In this document: positions 23,357 to 28,594 of the stretch, piece after piece
Layout: each line of letters begins with the position of its first letter
Position numbering within the stretch: position 1 is the first letter of the stretch
The notes under the pieces: model-generated
What the model was told of the DNA's origin: nothing
Database searches by the model: none
What the model saw: only the letters and a program-made list of their open reading frames with translations
Assembly: GCA_035604595.1 (NCBI GenBank)
Contig: DATNIE010000002.1
Location: 1-28,594 of the forward strand
Direction: 5' to 3'
Source: CAIKZZ01 sp035604595
Lineage (GTDB): Bacteria > Pseudomonadota > Gammaproteobacteria > Steroidobacterales > Steroidobacteraceae
Length of the DNA: 28,594 nucleotides
Made by a program: the position numbers and the translations under genes

Positions 23357-24580
23357 TCAGCCGATCACGCCCCGGGCCCTGAGGGCCGCGAGCTCGGACT
23401 GATCGAGGCCGAGCTCGCCCGAGAGGACCGCGCTCGTGTGCTCGCCGAGCAGCGGCGGCGGCAGCGGGTACTCGAGGGTCGTGCGGGAATAGCGGATAGG
23501 GTTTCGGACCTGCGGCACGCTCCCGGCCAGCGGATGGGCGAGATCCATTCGCATCTGCCGGTGGCGGATCTGCGGTTCGGCGAACACCGCGGCCAGGTCG
23601 TTGATCGGCCCGCACGGCACGGCCGCCGTCGCGAGCCGCTCGATCCACTCAGCCGTCGTACGCGCCGCGATGAGCTCGGCAACCAGCGGCACCAGTTCGG
23701 CCCGGTGCGCGACGCGGGCAGCATTGGTCGCAAAGCGCGGATCCGCCGCGAGCTCCGGCCGGCCAGCGAGCGAGGCGAACGCCGCGAACTGCCGGTCATT
23801 GCCGACGGCCAGCATCAGGTATCCGTCGGAGGTCGCGAAGGACTGGTACGGGACGATGTTTGGATGCGCGGTCCCCTGTCGGCCGGGCGCGCGGCCCGAC
23901 AGCAGGTAGTTCATGCTCTGGTTCGCGAGCCAGGCGACCTGCGTGTCGAGCAGCGCCAAGTCGATGTACTGCCCGACACCAGAGCGCGTGCGCTCGTAGA
24001 GCGCCGCGATGATCGCGCTCAGCGCGTACATGCCGGTCATCAGGTCGGCGACCGCGACTCCGACCTTTTGCGGCCCCGCGCCCGGCTCACCATCGGGGAC
24101 GCCGGTGAGACTCATCAGGCCGCCCATGGCCTGGATCATCGCGTCATAGCCCGCGCCCTGGGCGTCGGGCCCGTCCTGGCCGAAGGCCGAGATCGAGCAG
24201 TACACGAGGCGCGGGTGCGCCGGGGCGAGGTCTGCATAGGCGAGGCCGTAGCGCGCGAGGCCGCCGACCTTGAAGTTCTCGACCAGCACGTCGCAGCGTC
24301 CCGCGAGCGCGCGAATCAGCCGCTGCCCGTCCGCAGCGGCGAGGTCAATCGAGAGGGAATGCTTGCCGCGGTTGGTGGCGAGGTAATAGGCGGACTCGCC
24401 GGTGTCGGCCCCGGCCGCATCCTTGAGCCAGGGCGGACCCCAGCCGCGCGTGTCATCGCCGCTGCCGGGCTTCTCGACCTTGTAGACGGTGGCGCCCAGA
24501 TCCGCGAGCGCCTGCGTAGCCCAGGGGCCCGCGAGCACCCGCCCGAGGTCCAGCACCTTGATGCCGTGCAACGGTCCCAC
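23357..24580 (-). CDS. Family III CoA-transferase (CaiB/BaiF)
   Basis: This 407-residue family III CoA-transferase moves CoA between carboxylic acids. Marks are GIKVLDLGRVLAGPWATQALADLGATVYKVEKPGSGDDTR at the start, DLAAADGQ, VENFKVGG, the catalytic Asp in GYDAMIQAMGGLMSLTG, KVGVAVADLMTGMYA, YQSFATSDGYLMLAVGNDRQF and PCGPINDLAAVFAEPQ. I chose the GTG at 24580, nine bases after GGGAGG; the frame is open to 24754, but that part has no family similarity. Substrate cannot be told. The flavoprotein genes downstream hint at acyl-CoA catabolism but are separate units. It lies 77 bases upstream of alaA on the same strand, so co-transcription is possible. Confidence 0.92.
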   Translation of the reverse strand: MGPLHGIKVLDLGRVLAGPWATQALADLGATVYKVEKPGSGDDTRGWGPPWLKDAAGADTGESAYYLATNRGKHSLSIDLAAADGQRLIRALAGRCDVLVENFKVGGLARYGLAYADLAPAHPRLVYCSISAFGQDGPDAQGAGYDAMIQAMGGLMSLTGVPDGEPGAGPQKVGVAVADLMTGMYALSAIIAALYERTRSGVGQYIDLALLDTQVAWLANQSMNYLLSGRAPGRQGTAHPNIVPYQSFATSDGYLMLAVGNDRQFAAFASLAGRPELAADPRFATNAARVAHRAELVPLVAELIAARTTAEWIERLATAAVPCGPINDLAAVFAEPQIRHRQMRMDLAHPLAGSVPQVRNPIRYSRTTLEYPLPPPLLGEHTSAVLSGELGLDQSELAALRARGVIG

Positions 24581-24692
24581 CGGATTGCGCCTCCCGAGCG
24601 ACTGGCGGCGCACGTTACCGCACCGGCGGCGATTCCGGAAATGCCCGTGGCATACTCGGGCGACCATCCCGACACGCGGAGCGCTGTCCGAC

Positions 24693-25166
24693 ATGAGCAC
24701 GATCAAGACCGCGCTGCCGCTGCTGGCGCTGCACGAGGGCATCTGGGAAGGCACATACCGCTATTACGATGCGACCGGCGAGAAGATCGACGAACACCGG
24801 TCGCGCCTCGTGCTGCGCCTCCCCGCCGATGGTCCGTGGCCCTACGTGCAGACGAGCGAGTACACCTGGCCGAGCGGCAAGAAGGAGCGGCGTGAGTTCA
24901 CGGCGACCTTCCGCGACGGGCGCCTGTGGTTCGACAGCGAGCGGATCTGCGGGTGGGCCGCCGAAGTGTCGCTCGATGCGCAGCGGCGCACGGCGATGCT
25001 CTACTGGGCGCGCAAGGACGAGCCGGGGACCTACCTCTACGAGATGAGCCAGCTGAGCGACTGCCACCGCTACCGCACGCGCATCGGCCAGTGGCTCGCC
25101 GGCGGCGAGACGCGCCTGAGGATACTGATCGACGAGCGCCGCATCGCGCAGGCGAGCGCCGGCTAA
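24693..25166 (+). CDS. Conserved small soluble protein, lipocalin-like fold possible
   Basis: This encodes 157 residues, divergent from the CoA-transferase gene. The ATG at 24693 fits a compact domain starting LPLLALHEGIWEGTYRYYD. HEGIWEGTY followed by repeated strand-like segments (HRSRLVLRLP, YVQTSEYTWPSGKKERREF, GRLWFDSERICGW, RRTAMLYWAR, GTYLYEMSQLS, TRLRILIDE) resembles calycin/lipocalin-like domains of the DUF3598 or DUF1579 type, small-ligand binding barrels. That is recalled similarity, not certain. There is no signal peptide, so it should be cytoplasmic. The two cysteines are at the ICGW and DCHRY positions. The 112-base divergent gap has a weak CATACT -10 preceded by TG. The gene call is good; the function is unknown. 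Confidence 0.85.
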   Translation: MSTIKTALPLLALHEGIWEGTYRYYDATGEKIDEHRSRLVLRLPADGPWPYVQTSEYTWPSGKKERREFTATFRDGRLWFDSERICGWAAEVSLDAQRRTAMLYWARKDEPGTYLYEMSQLSDCHRYRTRIGQWLAGGETRLRILIDERRIAQASAG

Positions 25167-25171
25167 GGACG

Positions 25172-25187
25172 CGGCCCGTCAGGGCCG
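25172..25187 (+). terminator. Weak hairpin after the small conserved gene
   Basis: CGGCCC (25172-25177) and GGGCCG (25182-25187) form a 6-base stem with a GTCA loop, five bases past the stop codon. No T-run follows, so any terminator activity would be weak or Rho-dependent. Confidence 0.3.
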
Positions 25188-25390
25188 TGAATTCACGGCG
25201 GCGACCCGGAAGGATGCGGCCACGCGATCCTCGCCCGACCGGCAGCGCGCGGTCCCGCGCCATGCCCCTCTCCCAGCCCGCGACGGGCAGTGAGCGCAGA
25301 AAGATCCCGAACAGGAGTGCCAGCACGGCGCCACCACGAACGCCGGGACCGCAATCCCGGGCGCCCGCACGCGGTGCAGCCGACGCGCAG

Positions 25391-25423
25391 AAAAAAAGAA
25401 AGCGGCCGATCTGCGCCGCTTTC
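25391..25423 (-). terminator. Intrinsic terminator on the minus strand
   Basis: GAAAGCGGC (25398-25406) and GCCGCTTTC (25415-25423) form a perfect 9-base stem with an 8-base loop. Seven A at 25391-25397 become a T-run directly after the stem on the minus strand. On the plus strand no T-run follows. It therefore points leftward, yet no minus-strand protein gene lies to its right before the plus-strand etfB. Confidence 0.75.
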
Positions 25424-25515
25424 GTCACGCACCGGTCCGCACTCGCGTGCCGACCAGTGCTCCCCTCGCGCTTCGCATTGTCGTTGTCGTTCGAAGCGAA
25501 GCGAATGCAACCGGG
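25391..25515 (-). ncRNA. Candidate minus-strand small RNA
   Basis: About 125 bases separate a possible promoter (25550 to 25522) from the minus-strand terminator. The predicted transcript contains a second perfect 7-base stem (CGCTTCG and CGAAGCG around a 16-base loop, near 25470-25500) and ends in a hairpin plus seven T, the usual shape of a bacterial small RNA. It contains no obvious open frame with a ribosome site. I do not recognise a family. Existence depends on the terminator having a dedicated transcript; the alternative is leftover antisense termination. Confidence 0.3.
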
Positions 25516-25521
25516 AGGCGG

Positions 25522-25550
25522 ACCCTAGCACTGGCCCGAATGCCGGTAAA
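25522..25550 (-). promoter_or_regulatory. Possible promoter of the candidate small RNA
   Basis: On the minus strand TTTACC (25550 to 25545, four of six -35 matches) lies 17 bases before TAGGGT (25527 to 25522), which is preceded by TGC as an extended -10. The -10 itself matches only three of six bases. Spacing is ideal, sequence is mediocre. Confidence 0.25.
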
Positions 25551-25641
25551 GTTGCACTGCACTAGCACGATCCGGCGGACCGCCGAGCGTGGTCTCTAGA
25601 CCCGGCGGCGCTGCCCGCCCGCCGGGCAGCGGCTCATACAA

Positions 25642-25670
25642 TTGACACCCGCGGTCCTTTTGCATAGCGT
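25642..25670 (+). promoter_or_regulatory. Probable etfBA promoter
   Basis: A perfect TTGACA (25642-25647) is followed after 17 bases by TAGCGT (25665-25670), a weak -10. Transcription would start near 25677, giving a leader of about 70 bases to the etfB start at 25750. The surrounding AT-rich run (CATACAATTG before, CCTTTTGCAT inside) stands out from the GC-rich background. Confidence 0.5.
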
Positions 25671-25749
25671 GCCGCGACGCAAAAAGATCGACGGCGACCG
25701 CCCACGGGTGCGGCGTGCGCCGGCTGCGTCCCCAGTGAGGAGTGTTGGC

Positions 25750-26502
25750 ATGCGCAAGATCCTGGTCGGCGTCAAACGCGTTGTGGACTACAACGTCCGG
25801 GTGCGGGTCAAGCCCGACGGTTCGGGAGTCGCGACGGATGGCGTCAAAATGAGCGTCAATCCGTTCGATGAGATCGCGCTCGAGGAGGCGTTGCGCCTCC
25901 GGGAACGCGGCGAGGCGTCCGAGGTCGTGGCCGTGAGTATCGGCCCGGACGATGCCCAGCAGCAGCTGAGGACCGCGCTCGCGATGGGTGCCGACCGCGC
26001 GATCCTCGTCAAGACCGACCGGACGCTCGAGCCGCTGACGGCGGCGCAGGCGCTGCTCGCGGTCGTGAGGAAGGAGAACCCGGACATCGTGATCGTCGGC
26101 AAGCAGGCGATCGATGATGACGCGGCACAGACAGGGCCCATGCTTGCGGCGCTCTGGGATCGCCCGCAGGCCACGTTCTGCTCCAAGCTCCAGATCAAGG
26201 GCGGGACCGCGGTCATCGTGCGGGAGGTCGACGCGGGCCTCGAGACGATCGAGGTCGACCTGCCGGCCGTGATCTCGGCGGATCTGCGGCTCAACGAGCC
26301 GCGCTACGTGAAGCTGCCGGACATCATGAAGGCCAAGAAGAAGCCGCTCGATGTGATCGAGCTCGCGACGCTCGGCGTCAGCACCGATGCGGGCCTGAAG
26401 ACGGTACTGACCGAGGCCCCGAAGCCGCGCTCGAAGGGCATCATCGTCAAGGACGTCGGCGAACTGCTCGATGCCCTGCGGAAGCGGGGGCTCGTGTCAT
26501 GA
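25750..26502 (+). CDS. etfB: Electron transfer flavoprotein beta subunit
   Basis: This encodes 250 residues, the normal EtfB size. EtfB binds AMP and with EtfA passes electrons from acyl-CoA and other dehydrogenases to ETF-ubiquinone oxidoreductase. Marks are MRKILVGVKRVVDYNVRVRVKPDGSGV, VKMSVNPFDEIALEEALRLRERGEA, VSIGPDDAQQQLRTALAMGADRAILV, VGKQAIDDDAAQTGPMLAALWDRPQATF, EVDAGLETIEVDLPAVISADLRLNEPRYV and the recognition-loop region around LPDIMKAKKKPLDV. The ATG at 25750 has GAGGAG seven bases upstream. The stop overlaps etfA by four bases. It is group I (housekeeping type) by sequence, not a nitrogen-fixation FixB/A form. Confidence 0.97.
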   Translation: MRKILVGVKRVVDYNVRVRVKPDGSGVATDGVKMSVNPFDEIALEEALRLRERGEASEVVAVSIGPDDAQQQLRTALAMGADRAILVKTDRTLEPLTAAQALLAVVRKENPDIVIVGKQAIDDDAAQTGPMLAALWDRPQATFCSKLQIKGGTAVIVREVDAGLETIEVDLPAVISADLRLNEPRYVKLPDIMKAKKKPLDVIELATLGVSTDAGLKTVLTEAPKPRSKGIIVKDVGELLDALRKRGLVS

Positions 26503-27443
26503 GCAAGATCCTGATCATCGCCGAACACGATGGCAGCAAGCTGTCGCAAGTCACCGCCCGCTGCGTCACTTGCGCCAAACACATCACCGGCGCCGAAATC
26601 ACCATCGCCGTGTTCGCTTCCGATCCGCTCGCCGTGGCGGCCGCAGCCGCAGCGCTCGCCGGGGTCGGCAAGGTGGTCACGATCACCGATCCCAAACACG
26701 CGCACCCGCTCGCTGCCGTGCTGGCGCCCGTGGTGGCCAAGCTCGCGGGCGACTACACCCACGTGCTCGGCGCCTCGACCACCTTCGGCAAGGACCTGAT
26801 GCCGCGCGTCGCGGCGCTCCTCGGTGTGGCGCAGATCTCCGACGTGATGAGCGTCGAGGGTCCGTACCGTTACAAGCGCCCGATCTACGCCGGGAATGCG
26901 ATCGTCACGGTCGAGGCGGCATCGGACCGCAAGCTCGTCGCGACCGTCCGCAGCGCCTCGTTCGAGGCGGCGCCCGCGGGCGGCAGCGCGAGCATCACCG
27001 CGGTCAGCGTCGATGCGCCGACGCCGGCACACACGCGCTTTGTCTCGCTGAGTGCCGCGACCTCCGACCGGCCGGATCTGCAGAGCGCGCAGCGGGTCGT
27101 CTCGGGCGGCCGGGCACTCGGCAGCAAGGAGAACTTCCAGCTGATCTTCAACCTCGCCGACAAACTCGGCGCCGCGGTCGGTGCCTCGCGCGCGGCGGTC
27201 GATGCCGGCTACGCACCGAACGAGCTGCAGGTCGGCCAGACCGGCAAGATCATTGCGCCGGAGCTCTACGTTGCGATCGGGATTTCCGGGGCGATCCAGC
27301 ACCTGACGGGCATCAAGGACGCGCGCACGATCGTCGCCATCAACAAGGACGGCGAGGCACCGATCTTCGAGGTCGCGGACTTCGGCCTGGTCGGCGACCT
27401 GTTCCAGATCGTGCCGGCGCTCGAGAAGGGGCTCGCGAAGTAG
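26499..27443 (+). CDS. etfA: Electron transfer flavoprotein alpha subunit
   Basis: This encodes 314 residues. The C-terminal FAD domain is textbook: SGGRALGSKENF, LADKLGAAVGASRAAVDAGYAPNELQVGQTGK, IAPELYVAIGISGAIQHLTGIKDARTIVAINKDGEAPIFEVADFGLVGDLFQIVP. The N-terminal part (MSKILIIAEHD through ISDVMSV) has the ETF alpha/beta fold with GASTTFGKDLMPRVAALL. The ATG at 26499 overlaps the etfB stop by four bases. With EtfB it forms the soluble heterodimer carrying one FAD and one AMP. No acyl-CoA dehydrogenase or ETF-QO gene is in the window. Confidence 0.97.
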   Translation: MSKILIIAEHDGSKLSQVTARCVTCAKHITGAEITIAVFASDPLAVAAAAAALAGVGKVVTITDPKHAHPLAAVLAPVVAKLAGDYTHVLGASTTFGKDLMPRVAALLGVAQISDVMSVEGPYRYKRPIYAGNAIVTVEAASDRKLVATVRSASFEAAPAGGSASITAVSVDAPTPAHTRFVSLSAATSDRPDLQSAQRVVSGGRALGSKENFQLIFNLADKLGAAVGASRAAVDAGYAPNELQVGQTGKIIAPELYVAIGISGAIQHLTGIKDARTIVAINKDGEAPIFEVADFGLVGDLFQIVPALEKGLAK

Positions 27444-27568
27444 GCTCGGTCGACAGGATGCTGTTATGCGTCGCCGTAGGTATGCGCTGTAACTTATTGT
27501 TATTGCAAAGCTCGGCATTTCAACCGTCGGTCGCCTCGATCGTTGCCTGACGATCCGGCGGCCCGCGG

Positions 27569-27730
27569 TTACCTGGGCGGCGGCTCCATCGCTCGCGCCA
27601 CATCCCGCTGGTGGCTCCAGCCACCCCACGTCATGAGCGCCAGCGCACACAGCAGCAGCGCGATGGCGCCGATCGCCACGGCGATCGTCCAGTCCTGCCA
27701 GCGAACGTCCAGGCGCGAGCGTTTGCGCAT
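27569..27730 (-). CDS. 53-residue single-pass membrane peptide
   Basis: An ATG at 27730 opens a 53-codon frame ending in TAA at 27569. The product has a basic N-terminus (MRKRSRLDVRW), one strongly hydrophobic segment (about residues 15-35, TIAVAIGAIALLLCALALMTW), then GGWSHQRDVARAM and a proline-rich tail. Codon use is strongly GC-ending (CTG, GCG, GCC, ATC), like neighbouring genes. A GGAGG lies upstream but 15 bases from the ATG, longer than ideal, and no other in-frame start exists between the ATG and an upstream stop. Orientation N-in/C-out is predicted from the charges. I do not recognise a family. It lies between etfA and the NnrU-type gene, on the opposite strand to both. Confidence 0.6.
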   Translation of the reverse strand: MRKRSRLDVRWQDWTIAVAIGAIALLLCALALMTWGGWSHQRDVARAMEPPPR

Positions 27731-27870
27731 CCGTGCGCGACGATACCTCCGTGGATGGGCTCCTCGCCATCGATGCCGGGAGGGTCACGATCCTGCGCCG
27801 CTGATGCGGGGACTCCCGGACCGCGACCGATCGAGTAGCATCGCGCTGTCACACCGTGCTGGACACTCCC

Positions 27871-28443
27871 ATGCTGCTGTTGATTGCCGCGCTGCTGGTG
27901 TTCTTGGGCGCGCACTCGGTCGCGATCCTGGCCCCGGGGCTGCGCGACCGGCTGATCGCTCGCCTCGGTGAACGGACATGGAAAGGCCTTTTCTCCGTGG
28001 TCGCGCTCGCGGGCTTCGTGCTGCTCGTCGCCGGGTTCGCGGCGGCCCGCACGTCCCCCATCATCCTCTACCATCCACCCGCCGCCGCGCGCTACGTCGC
28101 GCTCGTGCTGATGGTGCCGGTCTTTCCGCTGCTGCTCGCCGCGTATCTCCCCGGACGCATCCGCTCGACCCTGAAGAATCCGCTGCTCGCGGCCACCGAG
28201 GCCTGGGCGTTCTCGCATCTGCTGGCGAACGGCGGTCTCGCCGACGTGCTGCTGTTCGGCGGCTTTCTCGCGTGGGCCGTCGCCGACCGGATCTCGCTGA
28301 AGCGCCGCGCGCCGCGGCCCGTCGCGAGCGCGCCGGCGGGCCGCTACAACGATGCGATCGCGGTGGTCGCAGGGCTCGCGCTCTACGCGCTGTTCATCGC
28401 GGATCTCCACCAGCGGCTGATCGGCGTCGCGCCGCTCGGCTGA
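27871..28443 (+). CDS. NnrU-family integral membrane protein
   Basis: This protein of about 190 residues has several membrane segments. MLLLIAALLVFLGAHSVAI, RLGERTWKGLFSVVALAGFVLLVAG, LYHPPAAARYVALVLMVPVFPLLLAAYLPGRI, KNPLLAATEAWAFSHLLANGGLADVLLFGGFLAWAVADRISLKRR and a final hydrophobic segment match the NnrU family. NnrU was named from denitrification-linked nitric-oxide regulons of Alphaproteobacteria, but homologues occur widely without denitrification genes, so the role is unknown. I chose the ATG at 27871, seven bases after GGA; a GTG at 27856 in the same frame is an alternative adding five residues. No nitrogen-oxide genes are nearby. Confidence 0.88.
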   Translation: MLLLIAALLVFLGAHSVAILAPGLRDRLIARLGERTWKGLFSVVALAGFVLLVAGFAAARTSPIILYHPPAAARYVALVLMVPVFPLLLAAYLPGRIRSTLKNPLLAATEAWAFSHLLANGGLADVLLFGGFLAWAVADRISLKRRAPRPVASAPAGRYNDAIAVVAGLALYALFIADLHQRLIGVAPLG

Positions 28444-28594
28444 CGCCTCGCGGCTAGCCCAACTTGCGCAGAATCTTAGTAGTCGATGCGGCGAATCAAT
28501 ATCTTAGGCCGAAAGTCGGCACTACAATTTTGGCGATTACGGCGGGGAGTCAGGTGCTGATGGCGATAGCGGGCAGCTCGAGCTCGGTCTGACG

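Larger units (their letters stand above)
25167..25749. other. 583-base stretch without a protein gene
   Basis: Between the small conserved protein and etfB I see no coding-like frame on either strand. It holds a hairpin just past the upstream stop, a T-tailed terminator and possible promoter on the minus strand, and the etfB promoter, each listed separately. Longer open frames here run through the terminator hairpin, have low-complexity arginine- and proline-rich translations and lack ribosome sites. Confidence 0.6.

Noticed and set aside
24898..25428. Minus-strand frame of 176 codons in the gene-free stretch
   Set aside because: Its start lies just before the terminator hairpin, so it reads through the hairpin and T-run; no ribosome site and no domain are visible.
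27458..27550. 30-codon plus-strand frame after etfA
   Set aside because: No proper ribosome-site spacing, codon use unlike neighbours and no hydrophobic or charged pattern suggesting a real peptide.
26304..27788. 494-codon minus-strand frame opposite etfB/etfA
   Set aside because: It lies over two unmistakable flavoprotein genes and has a low-complexity translation.
28444..28594. Possible start of a rightward gene at the window end (GTG/ATG near 28556)
   Set aside because: The frame reaches a TGA within about a dozen codons. A TACAAT at 28523-28528 could be a promoter for something beyond the window, but no -35 supports it.
1..28594. CRISPR arrays, tRNA or rRNA genes, insertion sequences, toxin-antitoxin or phage defence genes
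   Set aside because: None seen: no spaced direct repeats, no cloverleaf-like sequences in the gaps, and no transposase or defence domains among the real genes.

Overview
The window is strongly GC-rich with GC-ending codons and frequent GTG/TTG starts. The gene order fabD-fabG-acpP-fabF-pabB-pabC-mltG-tmk-holB-pilZ, plus a type II secretion cluster and a rhombosortase, points to a high-GC gammaproteobacterium. The pabB insertion and the terminal pilZ recall Xanthomonadales/Nevskiales-type synteny. Lineage is inferred from gene content only.

Layout. (1) 298-603 (+): a small exported helical protein, followed by a 307-base gene-poor stretch with hairpins and an AT-rich nested dyad at 819-859. 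(2) 10246-911 (-): a tightly packed operon beginning with a rhombosortase-like intramembrane protease, then fatty-acid synthesis (fabD, fabG, acpP, fabF), p-aminobenzoate synthesis for folate (pabB, pabC), peptidoglycan chain termination (mltG), dTMP kinase (tmk), the DNA polymerase III delta' subunit (holB) and a type IV pilus PilZ protein. Many junctions are 1-4 base start/stop overlaps. plsX and fabH, the usual leading genes, are absent. (3) 10305-15808 (+): a divergent type II secretion operon, gspGHIJKLMN, with pseudopilins and inner-membrane assembly proteins but no C, D, E or F genes. (4) 24580-15889 (-): a family III CoA-transferase, an AlaA-type aminotransferase and a two-gene AddB-like nuclease/AddA-like helicase-nuclease pair. 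(5) 24693-25166 (+): a small unrecognised soluble protein, then 583 bases without a protein gene but with a minus-strand intrinsic terminator and a candidate small RNA. (6) 25750-27443 (+): etfB-etfA electron-transfer flavoprotein. (7) 27569-27730 (-): a 53-residue membrane peptide. (8) 27871-28443 (+): an NnrU-family membrane protein.

How the genes fit. The central divergent pair is the most suggestive. Rhombosortases cleave proteins with a C-terminal GlyGly-CTERM tail that are generally exported by type II secretion, and here the protease gene is back-to-back with the pseudopilin operon while also heading the fatty-acid operon. The AddA/AddB-like pair looks like a double-strand-break processing enzyme and is translationally packed behind alaA. 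No CRISPR array, rRNA, tRNA, insertion sequence or phage gene was seen. The most novel candidates are the unassigned minus-strand RNA near 25391-25515, the nested dyad at 819-859 and the rhombosortase/fab/T2SS arrangement. Most of the rest is core gammaproteobacterial metabolism.
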